From: Neofusicoccum parvum
Lineage: Eukaryota > Ascomycota > Dothideomycetes > Botryosphaeriales > Botryosphaeriaceae
Direction of reading: 5' to 3'
NCBI GenBank assembly: GCA_020912385.1
Contig: CP087219.1
Location: 372,001-436,000, forward strand
DNA: 64,000 bases
Both the position numbers and the translations under genes were made by a program. The notes beneath the pieces are model-generated. The model had not been told where the DNA came from. It did not search any database and saw nothing but the letters and a program-made list of their open reading frames with translations. Position 1 is the stretch's first letter. Each line of letters starts with the position of its first letter. This document shows positions 33,588 through 44,393 of this stretch, piece after piece.

Positions 33588-36500
33588 TCAACCAGCCCTA
33601 ACATAATTCCCCGGAAACAGCCCCTTGCTGCCAGCATAGCAGCCCCAGAACCAATCGCCGTTGATGTCCTCAGCCTCGCGGATCTCCGCGCCCTTCGGGA
33701 AGGGCAGCTCGTCGTGCACGCCGTCCTGCGGCCAGTAGCTCCACAGGGCGGTGGCGCGCAGGCCGATGCCGCCGTCGGGGGGGAATTTCTTCTTCAGGAC
33801 GAGGCCGGCGGTTGCGGCCGAGGGGGAGCAGGAGTTGGTTGTGGACGGGGAGGAGGTGGTGGCGTCGCCGTTGCTGGCGGTGTTGGTTTTGGGTGCCGTG
33901 GCTGCGGAGGTGGTTGGTGGGGCGGCGGTGCTGTTGGGCGTGGTGTTGTTGGTGGCGGCGGCGTTGCTCCCGCCGCCGTCTCTGGCTGTCGACGAGGCTG
34001 AGGCGGCCGAGTTGGAGCGCACGAGGCCGGTGCGCATGCGGGCCTTGCGGATCGTGCCGTCCGTGTCTCGCCAGCGCCAGGCGGGGATGGCGCCGTCGAC
34101 GGGGCTGATTGCGCCTGCGGCGGCCGGATCGGGAGGGGGAGGGGCTGGTGTGATGGGGGAGCTTGTGTCGGGTGGTCCTGCGAGCACGGCGTTGGTCGAC
34201 GAAGCGCTGGGGTCCTTCATCGCCAGCCCACCGACTAGGTCTCGGGTTACGATGCGTCGCTGGCCTGAGTCTCTGTCTTCGAAGCCGACGACTACCATGC
34301 GGTGATTCCGTGGACAGCGGCGCCAGCCATTCTGTCCGTTCTCGGGCGCAATGCGGCCGGAGGCTAAGAGAGTGTGGTAGCAGGATGTGCATATGTCCGA
34401 GTTGCCAGCATTGCATTTCTGGCAATGGAAGCGTGTGTGAGAGGGCGGGATGGGGTATGTGCAGATGTCGCAGAGAGTACTAAAGGTCAAGGGACGGAAA
34501 AGAAGGCCTGCAAGAGTGTGGGTGCCTGGTCCACGAATGAGGGAGGCGGACTTGGGAGTGATTGGCGGTTGACTTGATGTAAGGCTGGGCGATGGAGGTG
34601 CCGAGGAGTTGTTTCCGCTGCTAGAAGATGGTCGGTGCTGAAGAGGGAGCAGAGGATGTGTGCAATGCCGTCCTTGATTTACGCAGTCGTTGCAGAAACC
34701 CCAAGCACCTTCATTGCAAGTGTCGCACTTCCAATAGCAGCCGTTAGCAAATGCAAGGCAAATGTCGCAGAAAACGCCAGATTGGAGACGTTGCGAGGGA
34801 TTCTCGTCAGTCAAGAGGGCATGTCCAGAGCCTGAGCCAACCGGCTCTCTCCTCGGCCTATTGTAGCGGTGGCCGGAAAGGAAGTGTGGGTGTTCGTGGC
34901 CAGGAGGGTAACCTCCAGGAGGGGCTTTACGTTCATATCTCGACCACGCGGCAGGACCAAAGCCGAACCAATGCTTACAGCCTAGTCCTTGGCGATAGCA
35001 TCGCAAGCAAAGATTATAATTGCCATCGTCGCATTTTCGGCAGTTGTAGTGCAGAATGTACTCGATATGCTGCTTGCCACAACGATTGCACGAGATTGAT
35101 GGCTCGGTATATGAAGGCCGCGGGCCAGAGGGGCCGGATGAAGAAGAAGGTCTTGCATTCAAATTGCCAGAATCAGAACTGTTGTGACGGCGAACAGGCG
35201 CAGGCACAGCATGGTTTGAGCCTTGGTGCCGCGAGCCATGGCCTGGGAACTGACGCAGACTAGAACTCGCTTCAGTGACAGCCGCAGGCGTGGGCATTGG
35301 AGGACTGTGAAACATCTCCGAGGTGAATACAGCGCGACGCGGAGAGTTCTCAGCTGAGCTGGTTGCTTGTTGTCTACTAAGCAAGGCGTCTGAAGCGCGG
35401 ACAAGACGCTCAGGATCCGTCACCCTTCGGTCATTCTGACTTGGTCGCTGCCTCTCCACCACCGCTCCTTCCTGGTTCGTCTGTGGACGATTGGTCAAAT
35501 CGGTAGCAGAGCGAGCTGCAGGTCTGTTCGAGTCAATTGACAAGCCTCTAGGATTGTGGCGGCGCGCAGAATGGTTGCTGTCCTGGCTGGAAGAGCGCGT
35601 CCGATTCCGCGATCCTTCGTTGACAGCGTCGAATAAGTGCGGACGGGACACGGGCGGCCTGGAATGCGATTGGGATTGCGGTTGGGATTGTGATTGGGAT
35701 TGTGATTGGGATTGTGATTGGGCTTGCGATTGAGGCTGCGGCTGGGGCTGCGGTTGGGATTGCGGCTGCGATTGCTCTCGGGCTTGGGTTGCTTGCTGCA
35801 CTGCTTCCTGAGAGGCACTCTCCGCCCGTATTCGCGGTCTCCTTGAAGGCCTCTCTCCTGGAGGCCTCTCTCCATCCGGCTGCCGTGATGCCGAGTTGGT
35901 ACTCGCGCTCCTGGACCTCTCGTGCCTTGCTCTTAACCGGGCCCTCTCGCGCTCTCTCTGGCGTCGCCGAAATGCAGCCGCAATCCTCTCGGTAATCTCC
36001 TCCTCCTGAGAAACATCGATGTTCTCCAGATCAATGCCATCCAGCAGGCCTTCCTCCCTGATCTGGCGCATGATCTCCTCCTCCATCTCGGACGAATCAA
36101 AATCGGACGCGCTCAAAAGAGACCGCAGGCTGGACTGGTGCTCGACGACGCGGGGCGGCCTGGGCGAGGTGGACCGGCTCCCGGCCGGCTGCTCCCGCTG
36201 CGCGTTTCTCGACGCCGAGGTGTCTCTCGCGCGGCGGCGCCTCTCCTCGCGCTCGCGGCTGCGGTCCCTGCGGCGAGCCTGGGCGGGCGGGCTGAGGGTG
36301 TCGCTGCCGCTGCTGTTGCTCACGCCGACCTCCTGCAGGCTGATCTGGCGCACCTCCTCGAGCATGCGGCGCTCCTCCTCGTCGGCGCTGGTCTGGCGGC
36401 GGCGGCGCAGCTTGGGCAGCACGTTGTCGCCGGGCTTGTAGATCTTGCGCATGTCCTCCTTCTCCTGGTCCGACTTGCCGCGGCCGGGGTTCGCCTGCAG

Positions 36501-36885
36501 GAACATGTCGAGGAGGGTCGTGACGGTGGCATTGGGCTGGGTGGCGCGCACCGAGGCGCGGCACGAGGGGCAGGTGTACGGGTGGTGGGAGGTGGCGCTC
36601 TGGGCCTGCCATGAGAACCACTCCTTCAAGCAGGCGCCGCAGAAGGTGTGCAGGCAGTCGAGCAGCGTCAGCGGCTGGTACAGCACGTCGGTACAGATCT
36701 GCCGGGCGGTGGTCAGCAGGAGCCCGTGCGGGTGCGGGTGCGGGCGCGGGCGCGGGTGCGGATTGAGGAAGCTGGGGGATCCGCCGGCCGTGCTCTGCGT
36801 CCTGACTCTCTCTCCCACCACTCACCGAGCATGACAGCTCCTTCTCCAGGTCCATCAGCGGACCGGTCGGGGCAGCGGCGGCCAT
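33588..36885 (-). CDS. RING-type E3 ligase candidate with ZZ-like fingers and C-terminal SH3
   Basis: Exon 1 (36885-36826) and exon 2 (36698-33588) join in phase 0 at GTGAGT...GGCAG, giving 1056 residues. The splice completes a C3HC4 RING: C19, C22, C35, H37, C40, C43, C63, C66. Reading through the intron would lose the first two cysteines, which fixes this start. An Arg/Glu-rich coiled region follows, then a Gln-Ser repeat (QSQSQ type), and two or three cysteine-rich ZZ-like fingers (CNRCGKQH..., CDICLAFANGCYWKCDTC, CDICTYPIPPSHTRFHCQKC). An SH3 domain closes the protein (ALWSYWPQDGVHDELPF, DWFWGCY, GLFPGNYV). This predicts a cytosolic ubiquitin ligase recruiting partners through proline motifs. 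The substrate is unknown. No FHA domain is present, so it is not a Dma/CHFR orthologue. Confidence 0.85.
35650..35785 (-). repeat. GATTGG-type hexanucleotide repeat encoding Gln-Ser
   Basis: On the + strand the unit GATTGG/GATTGT is repeated with variations. Read on the coding strand it gives alternating Gln-Ser and Gln-Pro inside the RING protein. Such tracts vary in length between isolates. Confidence 0.75.
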
Positions 36886-38258
36886 GGCGGACTCGGCGCG
36901 CGGCCTGCGCGACTGCTGGGGTGGCGGGGTGCCGTGGGTGGGAAGCTCGCGATGCTGCCGGCAGCTGGAGATGGAGGTTGCGGCGGCGCAAAAGCACAAG
37001 CACAGTCAGCGGTGTAGCGCGCCATTCGCTGTCCGCTTGGCGGATTGGGGAAGACGGTCGGATCCGGAAACTGAGCGGCCGCCTGTTCTCCACCGCTGCG
37101 CTGGCTCGCGCACAGGAGGATCAAGCGGCGCACGAGAGCTCCGCGGCCGGGCTGCGCTGGGCGGGTGCGAGTGTCGTCAGATGCGCTGGCTGGCAAGCTG
37201 CTCCCTGCGCCGCCGCGCGCCCCCGCTGGCATCCCGCGTGGCGCGCCAGAGCTACCCGGCAGCGCCCCCGAAGCCACTCACGCCGCGCTGCTCGCCGCAG
37301 CCGCTCCATCCTCAAACACCTCCTCGGCCCTCTGCCGCACGGCCCGCGTCGCCGCCGGACGTGGCCTGCCTATGGCGCCCGCCGAGTTCCTGGGACCTGT
37401 GCCTCTGTCGCCGCTCTGCCGGGTCCACCCTGGCATGCTCCCGTCGCCTGGGCCGGGGCACAAACGCCCAAGGGGTCCGCTGTCCACGCGCCAGACGGCT
37501 ACTCGTGTTTCTTTATCAATGCTTCATCAGGACTGAAACATCTGCATCGTCACGAGCACCTGAAGGCATTGCCATCCATGGCACAGTCAGCTGCCTCACC
37601 ACGACGTTTCATCTCCTGGCACCCTTGAGCCGAGTCGTGGGTCCGCTAACGTTAGCAGCAGCCGCTGCCGTTTCCGAACCAGACCTCAACGCTGCATCCA
37701 TCATTTCCAGCATTTTATAGAGCATGCTGGCAAATACTAGATTCTGGGCGAATGAAGAATAAGCAGAATGCTGTCCAGCCCTAGCAGATGATCTTTGCAG
37801 TCGTCGACGACAACGAACTATCTGCCAAGGTGATCTGATCTCTGCAGCAACTATTCCTCAAACCCTTACAGCGAAAGTGATCGTCGATGGGGTACAGCAT
37901 AACATAACAACAAATACCGTGAAGATGATATGCTGATGGGGAAAGCATGTCCGAGGAGAAGAGATGTAATTAGTCGAAACATCCAGTCATGCAAAGCCGG
38001 CCCAGTTCCAGCTCTCGTTTAGCTTTCATATGCGAGATGACGCGAATCATTGAGCAGAGCTGAAGACCGTCATATTGTGTCCGGAAAGCCGGAGCGTAGC
38101 AGATTCCTTGACTTGAGTACCCACACCCACACCCACACGCCCACTCTACCTGCATCAAATGCGCGAACCCATCACCCATGGTATCATGCCAAGAACACCA
38201 GAAACGACCCCAACGCAACCCCCCAAAACGCCATTGAGAAAGCCAGAAAAACCCCCAC
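36886..38258. other. Intergenic, GC-rich upstream region of the RING gene
   Basis: No gene is supported, although long open frames overlap on both strands between 36900 and 37720. A CCCACA repeat lies at about 38119-38141. The left part is the RING gene promoter; the right part is the 3' flank of the amidase gene, also on the minus strand. Confidence 0.4.
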
Positions 38259-40321
38259 TCAAAACACATAGGGCGGCCTCACCTCCCCACCCTCCTGCTC
38301 CTCCTCCCCCAGCTTCCTGCGCGCAAACGCGCCCTGCGCCTCGTCCCCCAGCCCCCTGAACGCCCTCCTCCCATTCGTCTTCAAGATCTCGTACACCGTC
38401 TCCATGCTCAGCGAGTACCCGCTCTTCCGCCACCGCGCGTTCAGCCAGTTGGTCAGCGCGTCGCTGCTCTGCCGGAAGTCGCGCGTGTCCCACTCCTTCA
38501 GGATGACGCGGATCACCGGCCCGTCGGGCGGCAGCATCTCCTCGGGCTTGGGGAACGGCACCGCGTCGAGCGGCAGCGGCTTCGCCCGGTCCGGGAAGAC
38601 CGATTCCCACGCCGTCGCGAAGTGGAGGAGCTTGTGCTCGTGGTGGGCGCGGGCGGTGAGGGCGACGCCGAACGGGCGGCCGTTAGACCGGAGGGCGCCG
38701 AGGGGCACGACGGCGATGGGGTAGCCTGGGTGGATGTGAGTACCGACGCGCGTTTGGAGGTGGAGAAGGGGTTGTAAGAGGGAGCTTACCGGCAGCGGCC
38801 GCCAGCTCGCACAACGCGCTGTCGCCCGGCGCGGCCAGGACGTCGATGCCGTAGTAGTCGAGCACGAGGTCGATGCCCTCCTTGCCGCCCAGCCGCCGCA
38901 GCCCGGTCAGGTGGTCTTTGACGACGCAGTCGGGAGTGCTCTCGCTCAGCACCGCGATCAGGTCGTCCTGGTCCGGTGACGCCTTTGGCAGCTCGATGTC
39001 CGGGTGCTCGGCGTTGAACTCGATCAACCCGGCCAGCGAGCGCACGCGGCTCTCTTCCATGTTGGCGAAGAACTCTGCGATAATTTGCTTGAACTCCTTG
39101 TCTGCGTCGATATCTCAATTAGGCTGAGAGGTTGATGGAAGTTTTACGGGTTGGAACGGCTTACAAGCTACGATCTCGAAGCTGCTCATCGGACCGCTGT
39201 TCCTAAACACCTGTGGCGAAGGAGCTTGCACTGGGTACGACACCACAGCGCCATGATCCCGTATCCTTGCGATCGCCATCTCATACATATTCATCTATAT
39301 CCACCCCTCAAGTCAGCAAAGCCGTTACCCCTGAGTCCTTTCACTTCTCAAAACAAAAGACTCAAACACGAAAAGCCCTTACCATGTACTTCTCCGCATC
39401 CGCATTCAACCTCGAAAAATCCTTCCCCACCTTCCAAATCGCCGGGTCCACAAACCCCACCCTCAGCCCGTTCCACTGATGCCTCACCGTGAACAGGCGA
39501 TACCGCAACGGCGTGCTCTCCAGCTCCTTGGCCACCGGCTCCATCAGCGCGTCCATCAAAAACGTCAGATCGGCCGCGCTCTTTGCCATCCCACCCACGG
39601 CGTCGAAGCTGCGGCTCAGCGCGAACACGCCGTCCATAGGGACCTCGCCGACGGTGGGCTTAAGGGCATACAGAGCAGCGCGATTAGCGGGCGTGATGAG
39701 CGAGCCCACGGTATCGGAGCCGACAGCCAGCGGCGCGAAGCCCGCAGCGACGGCGACGGCGGACCCAGCACTGCTGCCGCCAGGCGCGGTGTGGTCCCAG
39801 ATGAGCACGCCCTTCTCGAGGCGGCGGGCGACGTAGGGGCTCTGGGTCTGGCCGCCGACGGCGCTCCAGCCGGGCATGGTCTCGGGCGACTTGAGCCCGC
39901 ACAGCTCCGACAGGTTGGCCTTGCCCAGCACGATCAGCCCCTTGGCCGCCAGCCGCTGCACCACCGTCGCCGCGCGCCGCGGCCGCGCCCCCACGAACGC
40001 GTACGACCCGACCGTCGTGTCCATGCCCGCCGCCAGCGCGTCCGTCGCCACGTTGTCCTTCAGCACCACCGGCAGCCCGTGCAGCGGCCCGCGGATCCCG
40101 CCCGCCCGCCGCTCGTCGTCCAGCCGCCGCGCGATGGCGAAGAGGTGGTAGCGCGGCGCGACCGAGATCATGGCGCGCAGCTGCCGCCCCTTGCGGTTGT
40201 GCCGCTCGATCTGCGCCAGGTACACGTCGACCAGCTCGACGCTGGTCAGGGCGCCGGACCGGAGGAGGCGCGAGAGCTCCGTCGCCGTGGCTGAGAGCGT
40301 GTCGAAGGGGTAGCCGTCCAT
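38259..40321 (-). CDS. Amidase-signature family hydrolase
   Basis: Four exons (40321-39383, 39294-39165, 39101-38790, 38725-38259) give 615 residues. The amidase-signature triad is visible: Lys88 in GLPVVLKDN, cis-Ser183 in GGSSAGSA and the nucleophile Ser207 in GSDTVGSLITPA. The usual DTGGS is DTVGS here, a Gly-to-Val change in the oxyanion loop. The chain ends in an Asn-Gly-Arg-Arg-rich, charged ~100-residue tail after the last core strand (PIAVVPLGAL...GVALTARAH). Family members cleave C-N bonds of linear amides; no signal peptide or organelle signal is seen, so it is likely cytosolic. Substrate cannot be named. ATG 40321 is the first methionine in frame, just before the conserved first helix. 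Confidence 0.85.
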
Positions 40322-40667
40322 GGTTGTGTGGGGGAAGGGTTGGTCGGATTGGTTCCAAGCTCTTATGACTGTGTGCGTTTTACTCCCGCGGTGGGGAGGG
40401 AGTGGTATCCTAGTCAATCTGTTTGACTGAGTTCCTGGTGTGAAGTCGCTCCTGAAGTCATCGCGACACGGTACTCGCGGTTCGCACGCGTCGTGGTGTG
40501 TTGGCGAGCAGAGGAAGAACAGGAAGAGACAGTGCGGTGGAGGGTGTGATGACGAGCAATAGCAGATAAGACGTTGGAATAAAACGACGATCGATAGAAA
40601 GAAAAGAGGATGGGATCACCGACGATGAGCCCACAAAAGGCGTGAGCAGCGACGACGGAAGGGACTC

Positions 40668-40742
40668 GATATATACCCGGCCCCTCTCCAGACCCCATCA
40701 CCCCAGACCCGGGCGTGGAGCTGCAGGACGGGGCCGTATATA
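40668..40742. promoter_or_regulatory. Pair of opposed TATA-like boxes
   Basis: On the minus strand GGGGCCGGGTATATATCG lies at about 40669-40686, pointing at the amidase 350 bp away. On the plus strand GGGGCCGTATATAAGC lies at about 40729-40744, pointing right. The two form an imperfect inverted repeat about 45 bp apart. No convincing gene starts to the right within 900 bp. Confidence 0.45.
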
Positions 40743-40744
40743 AG

Positions 40745-41649
40745 CACACGCCCGGCGGTCACATCTTGTCCCCTCCTTCGATGCCGGGAAGCTGGTTAAT
40801 GAGAGACGGCGGGGCGGCGCGGGCAGACAGGCCCATCGGAACGCCTTTTCTGGCACCCGGGCGGCGGATTGCCCTACCTGTGCAGCTGTGCCTGGGCTCC
40901 ACATTCAGACGCCCACGAGACACACAACCCACACACCTGGGCGAGAGCCACGGCCACGCCGGCGCGCTGTCGTTGGCTGGCGGGCGGGCGTGGCGCGAGC
41001 GCGGGCTGGCAGGCACAGCGCAGCTCCGGGCCCTGAAACCTGGGGGCGGCAAATCGGTGGGAGGGACGGTGCCTGCTCGCCGGCGGACGAGGCGTCTGCA
41101 GTGGGCGCAGAGTGCCGGCGTCGAGGAGAGACCCAAGAGGCGGTGCGCCGGGCTGCCGTTGGCCGCGGCGCCCCTGCTGCGCCGACCCATGCTTCTATAT
41201 CTCGTGCATGGAAGCGAGGAGGAGTGCGCAACGGCCGCAGCTGCCCCGACCGGCCTAGCCTGCGTGGCACAGGACGACGAGAACAACCGCCGCCCTCACA
41301 GCCAGAGCGCGAGCGGCTCAATCTCTGCCATACGAGCGCGGCCAGCAGCCGCCGCAGCAGCTAGGCCCCGCGGCCCGTCCACGAAAACACTCCGCGTCAT
41401 GCACCGCCCAGGAGGAGGTCGGCGCCGCCCCGCGAGTGGCTGAGCCCGTCCTGGCCGGAGATCCACGTGGATGGACCGCCATCCCTGCCGGCCGCCCGGC
41501 ATGCCGTTTGCTGCGGTCCCAGGCATGCCGGCGGCGAGTGTGTTGCGGAATGGGGCAGCATCGCCGGTCGGTGTTGGGCGGCTGATGGGCCCGCACGCCC
41601 CAATTGGAAGGGAAAATAAAACCGGGGAGCCAGGCCGGCGGAGGGTATA
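40745..41649. other. GC-rich intergenic stretch
   Basis: There is an open plus-strand frame from ATG 40781 to 41443, but its Arg/Ala-rich translation has no recognisable motif and resembles chance coding in GC-rich DNA. A TATATTAAA sequence lies near 41646, next to the end of a provisional minus-strand gene. Nothing else is supported. Confidence 0.35.
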
Positions 41650-42353
41650 TTAAAGCGTCAGCCTTGTCACGTACATATCGGAGTTGCGGCTGTCCAGAGC
41701 GACGGGAGCTGCGCCCGCAACCGGACGGTGGAGGGCTGATGAGACATTGATACGCGACTCCGCAGCCAGAACTGCAGCGCCTCCCTCTCCGTGCGCGCCG
41801 TGCGCCGACGCTGGCCGCCAACCTCGCGCTGCACGGGGATGATCGTCATTATGTGATCGCGATTGATGCTCGCCAGGCGCCGCGAAGATCCGGAAAAAGC
41901 AAAAGAGAGAAGACGTGTCAACGTCGTTTGAGAGGGCCGTGATCCTCAGGCGTTCGTTTTGTCTGATCTCAAACTTACTTTTTCTCGGGCCCCGTGCCAC
42001 AGCAGCACCTGGAACCTGCGGGTTCATCCTTCCACGCTGCTCAGCAGACTGTGTAATGAGATTCTCTAGGTCAAACAACTCGGGAGCACCTTACCGGGAT
42101 GCGCCAGAGCCAATTCGAAATAAGAAGTCCGTTCGAAGAGCTCCGCGTACAGGGACGTCGAACGGAAAGCATCGGGCGAAGACGCTCGCTCAGCCAATAG
42201 ATCAACCTTGACAGTGAGAGCAAGACTCCACAAGTAGAGCATGAGAAGTCTGGGCAGCACTACCCAGAGCTGGGGTCGCCATTTCTCCAACCTGAGTCGT
42301 GCTTGGGGCGCATTGCGCCACACGCGCCCTTCGAACCACCCACGCCATCTCAT
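41650..42353 (-). CDS. Provisional small membrane-protein gene, unknown family
   Basis: Three exons are proposed: 42353-42095 (donor GTAAGG), 42065-41979 (acceptor CCTAG, donor GTAAGT) and 41828-41650 (acceptor GTGCAG). The translation is coherent across the first junction: a basic N-terminus, a hydrophobic segment (LWVVLPRLLMLYLWSLAL), a charged helix (VKVDLLAERASSPDAF), then YAELFERTSYFELALAHP joined to ENLITQSAEQRGRMNP. The third exon is the least certain; other acceptors are possible. No family is recognised. The single membrane span with a positive N-terminal side suggests an inner-organelle or ER protein, but that is inference. Confidence 0.4.
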
Positions 42354-42965
42354 CCTCGTGGTCGGAGTTTCTTCGAGTCGCCCTTGTGTTACTGGTCCTT
42401 GATGCACGGAAGACGCATCTCCTCGGCTGTCAATGTATTGCCTCTTTGACAGCGCCCTGCATTCAGCCTCGCCGCCCCGCCGTCTTCCCATGGATAGGAC
42501 AAGTCCCGAGCAATGCAGAGAAACGGGGGTCCGAAGAAAGTAAAAAGCATGTGTCCGCGTCGGAGCACGGGTTCCTGCATACCACGCGCTGCAGCAGCGT
42601 GCGAAGCCTGCGTCCGCCTGCATAAGCGCTCGGCCGTGGAATCCTTCTGGAATCGTCCTTCGGTGCAGCCACGAACGTACGATGGAAGCACATGATGCAT
42701 CTGCAGGTAGAAGCTATGGGAAAACGTATTACGAGATCGAAAGTTGGGGTATGTGAACTTGCAAGTGATTAGGAAATGCGGCACGCTCAAAGCAGCCTCC
42801 TCGCCTCTATAATTGACACCAGAACAGTCTAAACGAAATGAGCTATCTTCTCTAGTCAGATTGAAGAGTAGGAAATCCAAACCAAAGGCATCGCATCAAT
42901 GCATTTGCCTTGTACTGTTGTACAGTGTCAGATCAATCACCGTCTCTACTAGCACTGCCAAGGAT
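42354..42965. other. Intergenic, nothing recognised
   Basis: Open frames on the minus strand here are not supported by any motif or splice pattern. It serves as the upstream region of the provisional gene at 42353 and the 3' flank of the methyltransferase. Confidence 0.35.
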
Positions 42966-43980
42966 TTACGGAATGAAAGGGATAGCAACGGTCGTCCTGG
43001 CACGGTACTCGCGGTATTCGTCTCCAAAGAAGTTGATCAAGAACTTCTCTTCGTCTGTACAATTGCGGTCGTCAGCAGCGGAAGCGTGGGAGATGCACGA
43101 TTGTGCTGGAAGGGAAACGGCTAGACTTACGGCGAATGCGAGAGCTGAAGAAGCGCCACAGAACTGCTGCATATCCCAGGAGGCATACGACGTTCCCCAG
43201 CATGAGCTGTGTCCCCAGTCCCCACCAGAAGAACCCGAAGTAGCTCGGGTGTCGCAACCACGCATAAACCCCATCGGTCACCAGCTCGTGGCCCGAATTC
43301 TTCCTGCTCTGCACCATATGATTGAAATTCGTGCCTGCCTGCGCCATCGCCACGCTCCGCACCACCTGGCCCAGCGCGATCAGCGCGATGCCCAAGACCG
43401 CTGTCAGGCCGCCAAACGTGGCCTTTTCGTGCCAATTCGCAAAGAAAAAGCGCGTGATGAGGTGCTCGAGCAGAGCAGCCGAATGCGCCACCTGGTATTC
43501 CTTGCCGTTGGTGAGCAAGAAGCTCGCCGTCTTGGCCGCGGGTGTGTTGTACCGTGCCGTCGTCCAGAACTCAAGGAAGTGGAAAGTCGAGAGCACGGCC
43601 ACGAAAAACGACGCGCGCCAGGCCGGATTGTGCGAGACCGCGGCCAGGTACAGAGCGCCAGCTAAGCTGAGGCCGAGCGCCTGGCCCAAGACGAAGGCGC
43701 GGGTGCCGATGCCCGACAGCGAACGCGGCTGGCCCGGAAGCAAGTCCTTCGCCGACACGGGGAAGCTGGGTGCGGCAGTGGTTTGGGGGTTGGTGGGAGT
43801 GCGCACGTCTTTCTGCTCGCGCAGGCGGATCTCGTGGTCGACCTCCGGGGTCCACTTGCCGCGGCTCGCAGGGCGGTTGACGGGCCAGGATATCGAGGGC
43901 TCAGGGCTCGCGGCGGGTTGTTGGGTGCTGGGGCTGGCTGCGGCAGAGCCGTTTGCGGCGCCGTTCGGAGAGGCAGACAT
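42966..43980 (-). CDS. STE14: Protein-S-isoprenylcysteine O-methyltransferase (Ste14/ICMT)
   Basis: Two exons (43980-43131 and 43054-42966; GTAAGT...TACAG) give 312 residues. After a Ser/Pro-rich, probably disordered N-terminus of about 75 residues, several hydrophobic segments follow (TRAFVLGQALGLSLAGALYL and others). Then comes the conserved C-terminal signature of the ICMT family: GTNFNHMVQ, LVTDGVYAWLRHPSYFGFF, and across the splice RIRHEEKFLINFFGDEYREY, ending RTTVAIPFIP. The enzyme sits in the ER membrane and methylates the prenylated C-terminal cysteine of CaaX proteins such as Ras and a-factor-type pheromones, using S-adenosylmethionine. A GTG extends the frame upstream but ATG 43980 is the first methionine. 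It is divergent from the acetyltransferase gene, 413 bp away. Confidence 0.92.
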
Positions 43981-44393
43981 GGTTTCGGGGGCTGGACGCG
44001 GCGATGTGTTGTGGGTGCTGGCTGAGAGGGTTGCTGAAACGGTCTCAGGCGTCACGGCGGAGGCAGATGCATGTCGAGCGAGCGGACGGTCGGACGAGGT
44101 GGAGGAGTCGGGGGCGTGCTACAAAGGAGCGTTGTGGACAAACGAACTGCGCTGGCAGCTGGTCAGAAGGCTGGGGCACAAAGCCACACGCGACGAGCCG
44201 ATGACGACGCCGCAACCGGGGCCCCGAGCCGGGCAGAAACCCACGGCCCCCAGCCGGGCGGTGAGCGCGCCTCGGCGGGGTCTGCTCGAACCAGTCGCCC
44301 AGCGCGTCTTGCCCCTCCACTTCAGCCCTACCCTCCGCATTCCACGCCTTGTGTCCTGCTCCGCAGCAGACAGACAACACCCAATTGCCCGCC
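43981..44393. promoter_or_regulatory. Bidirectional promoter region between STE14 and an acetyltransferase gene
   Basis: A 413-bp gap separates the two start codons. It is GC-rich with CT-rich tracts near 44320-44340 but no clear TATA box. Confidence 0.5.

Noticed and set aside
36097..36999. Long minus-strand frame overlapping the RING gene
   Set aside because: It is an out-of-frame shadow of the RING protein exon. Only its start (the first 20 codons from 36885) is used, as exon 1.
38101..38150. CCCACA array considered as a telomere-like repeat
   Set aside because: It is too short and does not match the TTAGGG-type fungal telomere unit.
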